From Callorhinus ursinus (taxonomy: Eukaryota; Chordata; Mammalia; Carnivora; Otariidae), in NCBI RefSeq assembly GCF_003265705.1, contig NW_020312775.1, positions 3,800,822-3,864,821 on the forward strand: a stretch of 64,000 nt of DNA, given 5' to 3'. How positions within the stretch are numbered: position 1 is the first letter of the stretch; each line of letters starts with the position of its first letter. The notes under the pieces are model-generated. The model did not search any database, was not told the origin of the DNA, and saw nothing but the letters and a program-made list of their open reading frames with translations. A program made the translations under genes and the position numbers. Shown here in pieces: positions 10,156 through 21,285 of the stretch.

Positions 10156-12031
10156 TATTATGCATGCAAAATTGCAATTTTTTTATATTCCCAAAAAGAT
10201 TTTTAAATTATCAATTAGCGTGAAATGTGTTCAATAATAATATATAAATAAAAAAGAGTTGGAAGCCACTGGGAAAGAACAATGGCTTTTCCAAATTATC
10301 TTTTAATGTACATAGAAATATTTGCTTAAAAAAATCATAAACAGAAACTCTATAAGAAATAAAAACAAAGCTTTTATGGGGAAGATGGGGAGACTTCTAG
10401 AGCCCACTCATTCGGCTTCCTGTCAATCCTGACAGTAAGTGTTGCCATGGAATCTTAGGGTATGTCAGTGCACTTTTAAAAATTGTTGATGTGCCTGAAT
10501 CATTAATTGAAACACCTCCAGGAATAAAGCAAATAACAAAAATAAGTGAATCTTATCAGGAACTGGCATTTAGCTGCATTGCCCTGGAGACAATGGGAAC
10601 TGTGGGGACTGAGGTATACTGGAACAAGCGGAAATAGACAGCTGCCCCTCAGCTCTTCCTAATTGTTATCCTAAAGGAATGAAGGCCCCATGTTGGTAGA
10701 TCACCGAATTTTTTGATTGCTCAAAATCAGGATTTTTATGTAAGATCTCTTGATTTTGAATTTTTTTTAATGTAAGATCTCTTAATTTCAAAATTTGTAA
10801 TTAATTTTAAAAGAGTTTTGACACTTTATAAAATAAACAAATCATGTTGCAGTCCATATTTAACTACCTGTTTATAGTGTCTGGTTTTTAGCATCAATTC
10901 CAAATTATTTTAGATTGGTCAAATATCAACAACACTTTTGTATCTAATATTTTTCATTGCCAATTCACTCATAAAATACATAAAATTTAGATTTAAAAAA
11001 ATTATGAGACAAAGACCTAAAGTAAATGTTCTATTACTGATCATATATTTGCATTTGGTAGTTGAAAACATTTCCTATATTAAAAGCTACAATCTATCTT
11101 ACCAAATTAAATTTTACCATGTGCTTTTTTTAATACAAAAAAAATTACCTGAGTATTTAGGAAAAAAAAGTTTCACATTTCACAGTTCTTAGATAATTAG
11201 CAATGTGATTTAAATTTCTTTTAATAATTTAGATAAGTAAGGTATAATTTTTTTAGAAAAGAATTAGAGGCTGATATTATTCCCTTTACTTCGCCCTATA
11301 CACACACAAACACACACACACGCATGTATGCACTGCTACACTTGTACTCCACAAATTTTATATTCCCCTTCAGGAATATACACTTTCAAATCCAACCAGG
11401 AAATTAAATTGTATTTTGGCAATTTATAGAGAATATAAAATACTTGCTTATAAAGAAGATATGAAAAATTATCATTGAACATTTACAGAAAAAAATTGCT
11501 CACACTTCAACAGTTGCTTTTTCCTATTGAGATGGGTTTTATTAGTTTCCTTTCTTTATTTACTCTAACATGGCATATTTTATTTTCTCTCCTATTCAAA
11601 ACAAAATACACAGCACTGTGATTATTTGAAACATAATAGAGTAATCAGATAGAAAAGTGCACAGAATTTTTATAGAGCTCTCACTTGGTCATGTGAATAT
11701 GTTCAAGGTTGCTTTGCATTGGCTAAATTCCAACCACTGCAGGAGCATTTGTTACTAACCAGGTTTATCTATCCTTTGAATTCAAATTGCATAACAGAGC
11801 ACAATTATGTTGGATTATTAGCAAATATTTTTTTAAATATTTCTACCAGACAGGAAACACTAGTAAACATGTCAAAATAACAATTTTAGAAAGAAATATA
11901 TAATTTGAAAGAATGAAAATCTTTTGATCTATACTGTTATATTTTTGTATTAAGTTAAAAGAATGGAAATGAAATTTTGCACAGTTCTCAGCATGTCATA
12001 CCTAGCACTGCATGCTTGAAATGTGATCTTT
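10156..12031. other. Unassigned AT-rich intergenic DNA
   Basis: No recognised coding sequence. Long poly-A/T runs and a short (CA)n at 11299-11321. The open frame at 10938-11192 is AT-rich, low in complexity and unlike any family I know, so it is not called as a gene. Confidence 0.5.
11299..11321. repeat. (CA)n microsatellite
   Basis: Dinucleotide CA tract with one AA interruption. Confidence 0.85.
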
Positions 12032-12216
12032 GGGGGCGCCTGAGTGGCTGTTGTTAAGCATCTGCCTTCGGCTCAGGTCATGATCCAAGGGTCCTGGAAT
12101 CAAGCCCCTCATTGGGCTCCCTGCTCTGTGGGAAGCCTGCTTCTCCCTCTCCCACTGCTTGTGTTCCCTCTCTCCCTGTCTTGCTTTCTGTCAAATAAAT
12201 AAAGAAAGAAAAAATA
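12032..12216 (+). mobile_element. Carnivore SINE (SINEC)
   Basis: Head 'gggggcgcctgagtggctg', B-box-like 'ggctcaggtcatgatcc', tail AAATAAATAAAGAAAG. Target-site duplication gaaatgtgatcttt (12018-12031) and gaaatatgatcttt (12217-12230), one mismatch. The head lacks about 5 bases between 'ggctg' and 'ttgttaagc' compared with its relatives. Confidence 0.95.
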
Positions 12217-12230
12217 GAAATATGATCTTT

Positions 12231-12965
12231 GTTTCAGCTTGGCCACCCAGAGAAGTAGATATACAGTGAGTGCTATTTAACAGAGACACCTCCAGACAAA
12301 AACATTTGCAAAAAATCCATGAAAGTATTTGTATTCCAAAGGTTTGACTTGTTTTGCATTTATGTTCAGGGTAACAAAATAGGGTAAGGCACATAGGTTC
12401 TATCAGAGGTTTGAGGGAATTGATGAAATTGGTTTGTTCAGACGTATTCCCCATATAAGAACATAAGTAGCCAAATTATTTTTAAGAAAACAATAATCTT
12501 GAGTTGCCTTTGTGATGACAATCTCCAAACCTGCTCATTAGCCAGTAACTTAGGTTTTCACCCCCATCTAGAACTCTGTATTTCTTTCTGCAAATTGTTG
12601 TGTATACACTTCCTCAATATTCTTAGAGGGAAATTTAACATATCTCAGAAAAGGCAAATTACATTTTTGCAATAATGGGGAAAGAAAATAGATCTTTGGA
12701 CTCTTGTTCTCAGACTTTATTGCATTATCTTTGCTAAAGTAATGACATATTCCCAGGTTTTACATGTACTTAATTTTATGGAAACTATTCTCAAACCTAA
12801 TTTATACCAAGATAAAGTGTGAATTTTTCAGACTTTACTTATGATTGTTGAGGAACTGAAGCAAGAAACATTCCATGAACAGAGCCAATCTTAATCCAAA
12901 TATATAACTAAAGTATGCTGGTTTTGCATGAAAGTCAAAGTTACCTAAATCAAGTCTTCACACTT
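12231..12965. other. Unassigned intergenic DNA
   Basis: No repeat family, RNA gene or convincing coding frame recognised. Confidence 0.5.
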
Positions 12966-13545
12966 GATATTACTTTTTTTAAAATAAGTTTTATTTTTTA
13001 GACCAGTTTTAGATCCATAGCAAAACTGAGTGAAAAGTAGAGTTCCCACATACCTCCTGTCCCCACACACACAACTGCCCCCACTAACAACATGTGGTAC
13101 TTGTGTTACAGTTGATGAACCTACATTGACACATCCTTATTCCATACATCAAAATCCATATTTTACATTAAGGCTCACTCTTGGGCTGTACATTCTATAT
13201 ACAGATGTATAATGACACTTACCTACCATTTTGGTATTCTACAGAATAGTTTCACTGCCTTGCAAATCCTTTGTGTTTTGCCAATTCATAGTTCTCTTCT
13301 CCCTAAGCCCAGGCAATCATTGATCTTTTTTATCATCTCCATAATTTTGTCTTTTCAGAATGTCATATAGTTGGAATCATACAGTATGTAGACTTTTCAG
13401 ATGTCCTTCCTACACTTAATATGCATTTAAATTTTATCCATGGCTATTCATGGCTCTTAACATATTTATTTCTAGCTCTGAATAATATCCTTTTGCCTGG
13501 ATGTACCCAGTTTCTTTTATCCATTCACCTACTGGAATGTATCTT

Positions 13546-13747
13546 TTTTTTTAAGATTTATTTATTTATATTTCAGAGAGAGAGAAAAAGAGAGAGAATG
13601 CACAGAAGCAAGGGGAGTGGCAAGCAGAGGGAAAGCAGGCTCCCTGCTGAGCAGGGAGTCCAATGCAGGACTCAATTCCAGGATGCTGGAATCATGACCT
13701 GAGTCAAAAGCAGACACTTAACTGACTGAACCACCCAAGCTTCCCCT
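13546..13747 (-). mobile_element. Carnivore SINE (SINEC)
   Basis: Antisense SINE with a left T-rich tail and a right tRNA-like head (cttaactgactgaaccaccc). Target-site duplication ggaatgtatctt / gaaatgtatctt at 13534-13545 and 13748-13759. Confidence 0.94.
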
Positions 13748-14072
13748 GAAATGTATCTTAGTTGTTTCCAAGTTTTAGCAATTATGAATAAATCTGCTAT
13801 GAACATCTGTATGCATGCTTATGGGTGAATTTGTTTTCAATTCATTTGAGTAAATACCAAGGAGTGTGATTGCTGGATCACATAGCAAGAGTATGTTTAG
13901 TTTTATAAGAAACTGCCAAATTTTCTTCTAATGTGGCTGTGCCATTTTGCATTCCCACCAGCAAGGAATGAGAGTTCTTGCTCCTTCCTATTGTCATCAG
14001 CATTTGGCGTGGCCAGTGTTTTGGGTTTTGGCCATTCTAGTAGGTGTGTAGTGACATCTCCTTTTTGTTTTA

Positions 14073-14272
14073 TTTTTTAATTTATTTTTAAAGATTTTAT
14101 TTATTTATTTGAGAGAGAGAATGAGATAGAGAGAGCACGAGAGGGAGGAGTCAGAGGGAGAAGCAGACTCCCTGCTGAGCAGGGAACCTGATGTGGGACT
14201 CGATCCCGGGACTCCAGGATCATGACCTGAGCCGAAGGCAGTCACTTAACCAACTGAGCCATCCAGGCTTCC
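14073..14272 (-). mobile_element. Carnivore SINE (SINEC), cacgaga subtype
   Basis: Antisense SINE with the subtype marker 'gagagagcacgagaggg' and head 'ggcagtcacttaaccaactg'. Target-site duplication tcctttttgtttta at 14059-14072 and 14273-14286. Confidence 0.95.
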
Positions 14273-15565
14273 TCCTTTTTGTTTTAATTTGCAATTTTAT
14301 AATGACATATAATGTTGAACTTCTTTTCATATGCTTATTTGCCATCTGTATATCTTTTTTGGTGTGATGTCTGTTCAGATCTTTGACCCATTTTTTTAAT
14401 TGGGTTGTTTATTCTCCTATTGAGTTTTAAGAGTTCTTTGCAAATTTTGAATATAGATTTTTTTTTTATCAGATGTGTCTTTTGCAAATATTTTCTCCCA
14501 GTCTGTGGCTTATCGTTCTCTTGACATTGTCTTTTATAGATCAGAAGATTTTAATTTTAATGAAGTCCAGTTTATCCATTACTTCTTTCATGGATCATGC
14601 CATAGGTGTTGTACCTAAAAAGCTAATCACCATACCCAAGGTCATCTATGTTTTCTCCTATGTTATCTTTTAAGAATTTTATAGTTTCATGTCTTACATC
14701 TATATCTATGATCCATTTTGAATTGATTTTTGTGAGAGGTGCGAGGTATCTATCTAGATTCATTTTTTTTTTTGCATGTGGATGACCGGTTGTTCAATCC
14801 AGCACCATTTATTGAAAAGACTATCTTTGTTTCATTGTAATGCTTTTCTTCCTTTGTCAAAGATCAGTTGGCTATATTTATGTGGGTCTATTTCTGGTCT
14901 CTTTATTATGTTCTATTCCTCTATTTGTTTATTCTTTCACCCATACCCCACTATCTTGATGATTATAGCTTTGGAGTAAGTCTTAAACTTGGGTAGTGTC
15001 AGACTCCAACTTTGTTCTTCTTTAATATTGAATTGACTATTCTGGGTCTTTCACTTCTCCATATAACTTGAGAATTAGTTTGTCAAAATCCACAAAATAA
15101 CTTGCTGGAATTTTTATTAGAACTGCACTAAATCTATATATCAAGTTAAAAAGAACTGCCATCTTGATAAAATTGAATCTTCTTATCCATGGACACGGAT
15201 TATCTCCATTTCTTTATTTCTTCTTTGATATTTTCCATTAGAGTTTGTAGTTTTCTTCATGTAAATCTTCTACATATTTTATTAGACTTATACTTCGGTA
15301 TTTCATTCTTTTGTTTGCTAATATATATGGCAATGTATTCTTAATTTCAAATTCATCTGTTCATCTGGTATATAAGAAAACAACTGACTTTCATTCCAGG
15401 AGTTGTGTTTTTTGTTCGTTTGTTTCTTTGTTTTTGTCAATTTTTTTATTTTCTACATAGATAAGCATATCATCTACAAATAAAATAATTCCATGTTTTC
15501 TTTCCAAATCATATATACTTTATCTCCTTTTCTTGTCTTATTGCATTAGCTAGGACTTCTAGTAC

Positions 15566-15775
15566 CACCATGAGAGACTATGGACTCTGGGAAACAAACT
15601 GACGATTTTAGAAGGGAAGGGGGTGGGGGGATAGGTTAAGCTGGTGATGGGTATTAAGGAGGGCACGAATTGCATGGAGCATTGTGTGTTATACGCAATG
15701 AATCATGGAACACTACATGAAAAACTAATGATGTACTATATGGTGACTAACATAACATAATAAAAAATAAAAAAG
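15566..15775 (+). mobile_element. Short carnivore L1 3' end (severely 5'-truncated)
   Basis: About 210 bp matching, in sense, the 3' UTR of L1 copy C (complement of 27990-28190): 'gaagggaagggggtgggg', 'gtgatgggtattaaggagggca', 'ctaatgatgtactatatggtgactaacataa', then 'taataaaaaataaaaaag'. It is opposite in orientation to the old L1 it interrupts. Its A-rich tail continues directly into the (GAAA)n tract. Confidence 0.85.
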
Positions 15776-15845
15776 AAAGGAAAGAAAACGAAAGAAAGGA
15801 AGGAAGGAAGAGAGAAAGGAAGAAAGAAAGAAAGAAAGAAAGAAA

Positions 15846-15893
<48 letters not shown>

Positions 15894-15937
15894 GAAAGAA
15901 AGAAAGAAAGAGAGGAAGAAAGAAAGAAAGAAAGAAA

Positions 15938-15982
<45 letters not shown>

Positions 15983-16024
15983 AAAGAAAAGAAAAGAAAA
16001 GAAAAGAAAAGAAAAGAAAAGAAA
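15775..16024. repeat. (GAAA)n / (GAAAA)n microsatellite
   Basis: About 250 bp of GAAA units with GGAA and GAGA variants, changing to a GAAAA register near 15982, and ending at the assembly gap. It begins in the poly(A) tail of the L1 3' end, the usual seed for such arrays. The open frame through it is low-complexity and not a gene. Confidence 0.95.
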
Positions 16025-16124
16025 NNNNNNNNNNNNNNNNNNNNNNNNNNNNNNNNNNNNNNNNNNNNNNNNNNNNNNNNNNNNNNNNNNNNNNNNNNNN
16101 NNNNNNNNNNNNNNNNNNNNNNNN
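16025..16124. other. Assembly gap (100 N)
   Basis: Exactly 100 ambiguous bases, a common placeholder length for a gap of unknown size. It follows the microsatellite and hides the right junction of the 15566 insertion. Confidence 0.98.
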
Positions 16125-16714
16125 TGGTGAGAGGGAACATCCTTGTCTTATTCCTGATATTAGTGGGAAAACTTTAAGTTCTTCACCATTAAATGGAATG
16201 TTAGCTATAGATTTTTTCTAAATGTTCTTTATCAAGTTGAGGAAGTTTTTCTCTACTAGTTTACTCAGAGCTTTTATCATGAATAAGTGTTGGATTTTGT
16301 CAAATGCTTTTCTGCATCTATTGATATGATCATGTGATTCTTCTTTAGCTTGTTGATGTGATAAATTATGTTAATTGATTTTTGAATGTTGAACCATTGT
16401 TGTACACCTGGGATTATTCCATTTGGTCATGATAAACAATTTTATGCATTGTTAGATTTTATTTGCTAATATTTTGTTGAGGATTTTTACACCTATGTTC
16501 ATAAGAGATAATAGTCTGGAGTTTTGGGGTCTTTTTTTGTTTGTTTGTTTTTTGTTTTTTATTTTTTGTCTTGTAAGAGCTTTGTCTGGTTATGGTATTA
16601 GGATAATACTGGCCCCATTGAATGACTTCAAAAGTATTCCCTCTGTTCCTATCATCTGGAATATGTTGTAAGGAAGTGGTATAACTTATTCCTTAAATGT
16701 TTGGTAGAATTCTT

Positions 16715-16909
16715 TTTTTTTTAAAGATTTTATTTATTTATTTGAGAGAGAGAGAATGAGAGATAGAGAGCACGAGAGGGAAGAGGGTCAGAGGGAGAAG
16801 CAGACTCCCTGCTGACCAGGGTGCCCGATGTGGGACTCGATCCCGGGACTCCAGGATCATGACCTGAGCTGAAGGCAGTCACTTAACCAACTGAGCCACC
16901 CAGGTGCCC
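16715..16909 (-). mobile_element. Carnivore SINE (SINEC), cacgaga subtype
   Basis: Antisense SINE with 'gagagcacgagaggga' and head 'ggcagtcacttaaccaactg'. Perfect 17-bp target-site duplication tgtttggtagaattctt at 16698-16714 and 16910-16926, inside the old L1. Confidence 0.96.
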
Positions 16910-17405
16910 TGTTTGGTAGAATTCTTAAGTAAACCTATATGGGCCTCATTCTTTCTGTTTTAGAGTGTTATTAATTATTGATTCAATTTATTTAATAAAT
17001 ATAGATCTATTTAAATTATCCACTTCTTTTCATGTGAGCTTTAGCAGATTGTTCATATTATCTAGGTTATCAAATTTGTGGGCATACAAGTTGTTTATAA
17101 TATTCATTTATTATCCTTTTAGCATACATGGGATCTGTAGTGATATCCTCTCTTTCATTTCTGATATTAGTAATCTTTATCTTTAAAATTTTTTTTCTTA
17201 GCTTGTCTAGAGGCTTATTGAGTTTTTTAATTTTTTTCCAAGAACAAGCTTTTCGTTTTGTTGATTTTCTCTATTTATTTCCTGTTTTCAACTTCATTGA
17301 TTTCTGCTCTGATTCTTATTCTTTATTTTCTTCTGCTTTGGATTTAATTTGCCTTTTTTCTAGTTTACTAAGGTATATCTTAGTTTTCCCTATTTATATT
17401 AGGCT

Positions 17406-17935
17406 CTGATAAAACCTCGGCAGATTAGGCTCTCCTGAGGGCAGCCCATGATAAGAAGAATGGAATCCTCTGGTGTATTCCAAAATAGTTTTTCCTCATC
17501 CTCCTGCAGGGAGCCTGAAGGTAGTTTTCTCCAACACCCATTGTGAGAACCTTGTAGAGCTTCTGGAGACAAAACTCACAAAACATGGGGCCCCTCTGAC
17601 TGGGTTCCTTTGGAGATTTTAACTTGCAGCATTGTCCACACTGAGCCTCCAGCAATGTATCAGTTACAGTTCAGGTTTTCCTACCCAGGCACTGATTTCT
17701 ATGGAAGTGTGTGCTGGTGGGTTTCCATTCTGGTAAGCTATGAGTCTCTGTATCTGCCTGTCTGTCTCTCCAATTTTGGGAGCAGTGGTTTGCTCTTTGA
17801 CCTCTCTTCTCTGACTCAGTATAGAAAAGGAGTTGATTTTTCATTTTGTTCAGGTTTTTACTTGTCATTAAGATGGAATGACAAATTCTATGATCTTTAT
17901 ATGCCAGACTGGGAACTGGAAGCCTGGATATTACT
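17406..17935. other. Unassigned segment abutting the old L1, possibly repeat-derived
   Basis: The L1 reverse-transcriptase homology stops near 17405 and is followed by sequence that is not the expected upstream L1 region. It contains 'gacctctcttctctgactcagta', 'gcatctgcctgtctgtctc'-like phrases and 'cattgtccacactgagcctcc'. I have the impression of a dispersed repeat, but no family can be named. Open frames on both strands (17425-17655 minus, 17610-18032 plus) overlap each other and show no domain. Confidence 0.4.
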
Positions 17936-18659
17936 TTTTGTTTCCATTTTCAAAATATTTTCAAGTGGAATCTTTGGCTGGTTACATTATGCTACACTAT
18001 GCATTAAGCTAAATATTATAACCATCACTTAGAATCTGAAGAAAGATAATTTACAAGAAGACATAGATTCTCTCCTTACACAGTGAGGGTAAGCTCTTGA
18101 AATTGTGGAATAGCGTGTTTTCAACACCAAGTATCACAGCTTTTATGGAGAAACCTCTTACAGTCTCCAGAGGTTTTGCAAATGATTCACAGGTGTAGCT
18201 GGTTTGAGGAAACAGATGTGTTCTCAAAAAGATGTGTGCAAATAGAATTTCTGTTAATTGAATCTTATTTAGGATTCATTTTAGGAAAGCTAGCTATTTA
18301 AAGTAGCCCTTTGGTGAATTCTTTTGTGAAATGAATAATTGTTCCCTAATTTATCTTTTTGCAAATGCAAATTTTCATATGTGGTACTTTCTTAAAGCTA
18401 TGTACTCGTTCTAGGCCTGTGTAAGAAGCATAGCATAGTTGTGGCTCTTGGTACAAATACAATTCATTTTCTTCTGTAATTAGAGAAAATGCAGTATATA
18501 AATAACTGAATATATTTTATATGCAGTATTATTTTTGGAAACCATAGTAGCCTAGAATTATGGGCTTGAAGAACAGTAGCAATTTGAAGTAAAATAAGCT
18601 GGCTGTTCAGTGAACATTGACTAATATGATGTTAATAATACATATTCAAATGACATTGA

Positions 18660-18970
18660 ACTGTTGATTCTGATTCTATAGGTCTAGTATAGGCCCATGG
18701 ATGTGTATTTTTCACAAACACTCTGCACTGCCAAATGTAGTAGTCAGTAGTTACTTGTGGGTATTTCAATTTAAATTAATTAAAATTAAAAGTTAGTTCC
18801 TTAGTAATACTAGTCACATTTCAAGTGTTTAATAATCACATGTTGCTAGTGGCTACCATATTAGCACAGATTATAAAACATTTCCATCATCTTGGAATGT
18901 TCTATTCAACAGCACTGCAGTAATTTTAATAATAGGGCAATACTGGGAAACACTGGTTTAATTACAAAAG
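18660..18970 (-). mobile_element. Ancient interspersed repeat fragment
   Basis: The complement reads '...atatggtagccactagc', 'aacacttgaaatgtgacta' and 'aatttaaattgaaatac', the hallmark order of a common old mammalian repeat. The family name is not certain. Flanks at 17936-18660 and 18970-19497 show no recognised element. Confidence 0.55.
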
Positions 18971-19496
18971 AAATCTCCTCAGAGTCAGGACCCTAAGGTT
19001 TTCTTCTCTACCAGAGAAGTTTCTGTAGTATTAGTTTATTTTTGTTACAGGTGCCACTTGGGAACCATTGTGCTAAAAACTAAAAATGTTTTGTCTCTTC
19101 CTCAATATCAACCTTTATCATATGGATAATAATTTCATGCTTCTTTCTTATAGGTATGACTATGAAATAAAAAGAGGGGTTGTTATTGACCACAAATGAA
19201 AACCAGTTTTATTACTTTTGAATCACACCTCAAAGCTACATGAACAACCAGATAGTTTCTGAAGAGGATACAAATAAAATTGATAAATTCCAAGTCAAAT
19301 AATAAATTTTGGCTAGTAATATTTTCTTAGGGTAAATTTAGTAGAAGACAAGAAATATGTTATTGGATTCCTGTGTTGCATTAAAAGATATAGAACCTCA
19401 GAAAGTGCTCAGTATTTATAGCTCAGAAGAACTGTTCATAGACAGAATTGGTATTTCTTCCTTCCATTATAGATAAGTTAAAACATAAAAACCTCT

Positions 19497-19655
19497 GATC
19501 TAACTGCTCTGTGCCTCAGTTTCTCCACATATAAAATAGGAATAATAAATTTTCACTTCATTTGTGTGTTATGAGAATTAAATAATACATGAAAAACAGA
19601 ACAGTACTACCTACATGTAACAAAGGCTTAATACGTTTTAGCATTACTAACAGTA
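19497..19655 (+). mobile_element. MIR SINE fragment
   Basis: Contains the MIR core-to-3' series 'ctctgtgcctcagtttctcc', 'ataaaataggaataataa', 'gttatgagaattaaataata'. Old and diverged, plus orientation. Confidence 0.75.
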
Positions 19656-19716
19656 ACATCAACTGCATCTCATCTCATCAACAGCATCTCATCTCAACAT
19701 CTTATCAACTGCATTA
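19656..19716. repeat. Local imperfect tandem repeat (CATCTCATCTCA-type)
   Basis: Three imperfect units built on 'atcaactgcatctcatctc': aactgcatctcatctcatc, aacagcatctcatctcaac, and a shorter aactgcatt copy. Confidence 0.6.
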
Positions 19717-20827
19717 CAGAGTTATTCACATGCCTGAGAATAGAACTGGCTTTGCTAACATTTTAATCCTTCTGTCTGTATCATATTTTAAAATAAAATA
19801 TCGTGTTCCACTATGTTACTAAACTCACTCTGAGTGCCTGGGATCTGAGCCATATCTGGCAAGAGGGAAGCTGCTTGAAAAGTCTGTTTTTGTCCTGTGC
19901 TGACTTTTTGTTCTCCAGATGAGCTGACCTAAATCTTAAGAGAACCTAAGAACTCTGAAGACTCAGGAATGGACCAGGGCTTGAGGTTCTGAAGAAATTT
20001 ACAAGCATTAAAGAAAGTAAAACATTTCTGTTTCTAATTACCTATATTGGGAAAAATATTTAATAGACTACTCTCTTTGCAGTAAACATTTAGATATGAA
20101 ATGACAGAAATCATATATGTCTGTTCTCCTTCTAATGCAATTTGCTAAGGACTGCTGATGTAGGAAAACAGACCAGATGTCACTTTCCTGTTCAAGTATT
20201 TACCAGACATTTCAGTGTTTCTGACAAGTATTACATTTTCAATATGATTATTCTTTGACTTGTTTTCCAAACCTCCAGCTAGTAGTTCGTCTTGCACTTA
20301 CATGTTATGGTCATCCTTCCTTGGTGAGGTCAGTGATTGTGACATGATGTGTATTTTTTATTCTATAGTATATAAATTTACACAGCACCATATCTAACTG
20401 GAAAGAAGTATCATGTGCTGTTACCATTTTGACAGGTAAACCTTTGTGAAGAGTCAAGTTCTTCAAATCCAGATTGGCACGCATTCCACCACAAGACATC
20501 CAGTAAAATAGATCAAAAACCAAAGGAAGCTAACCATATAATAGAATAGATTGTAATTTAGTTGTTTTAAGAGAATCAACTACCCACATTCAAAATAAAT
20601 TTAAAGATCAGGTAACTCAAGAGTATGTTCTGAATAACTTCCAAAGAAATTATTTTATGAGATATACAAAAGACTACTTTGTTTCAAACAATTCTTCTCT
20701 TCTATGGAGACATAATTAAGGACCTAATTTTTCATATCCCCTGGGAGTCACCTCCCACTTGTAACTTAGCTGATCTTATGGTCCCCTTTCTATCCCACCT
20801 CACTCTCTGCATGGACTTTCCCTATTG
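19717..20827. other. Unassigned intergenic DNA
   Basis: No repeat family or gene recognised. A 70-residue minus-strand open frame at 20311-20523 has ordinary amino-acid composition but no recognisable domain and no supporting neighbours, so it is not called. Confidence 0.45.
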
Positions 20828-21109
20828 TTATTTTTTTTTAATTTTTTAATTAACATATAATGTATTATTTGTTTCAGGGGTACAGGTCTCTGATTCAACA
20901 GTCTTACACAATTCACAACACTCAACATAGTACATACCCTCTGCAAGGTCCATCACCCAGCCACCTAACACTTCCCACCCTCCTTTACTCCAGCAAACCT
21001 CAGTCTGTTTCTTGAGATTAAGAGTCTCTTATGGTTTGTCTCCCTCTCTGGTTTCATCTTGTTTCATTTTTCCCTCCCTTCCCCTATGATCCTCTATCTT
21101 ATTTCTCAA

Positions 21110-21242
21110 ATTCCTCATATCAGTGAGATCATATGATACTAGTCTTTCTCTCATTGACTTATTTCACTTAGCATAATACCCTCTAGTTCCATCCATGTCA
21201 TTGCAAATGGCAAGATTTCAATTTTTAATGGCTGCATAATAG

Positions 21243-21285
<43 letters not shown>

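Larger units (their letters stand above)
12966..17405 (-). mobile_element. Old LINE-1, 5'-truncated (3' UTR to reverse transcriptase)
   Basis: Minus-strand L1M-type copy. Its 3' UTR lies at 12966-13400, followed by the complement of the ORF2 C-terminus ('gagtaaataccaaggagtgtgattgc', 'ttgcattcccaccagcaagg') and reverse transcriptase, truncated near 17405. Order is preserved through 13546 (SINE), 14073 (SINE), 15566-16124 (L1 3' end, microsatellite and gap) and 16715 (SINE). All frames are broken. At the 15565 junction 'gctaggacttctagtac' resumes after the gap as 'tggtgagagggaacatcc', as expected for one interrupted L1. Confidence 0.88.

Noticed and set aside
15736..16140. 134-codon minus-strand open frame across the gap
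   Set aside because: It is the complement of the GAAA microsatellite plus ambiguous bases. Low-complexity Phe/Ser/Leu, no start context or domain.
17610..18032. 140-codon plus-strand open frame
   Set aside because: Spans the unexplained 17406-17935 segment and its flank. Hydrophobic/aromatic composition without a domain. Likely chance in repeat-derived sequence.
20311..20523. 70-codon minus-strand open frame in unique DNA
   Set aside because: Plausible composition but short, unrecognised, and with no splice or poly(A) context I can support.
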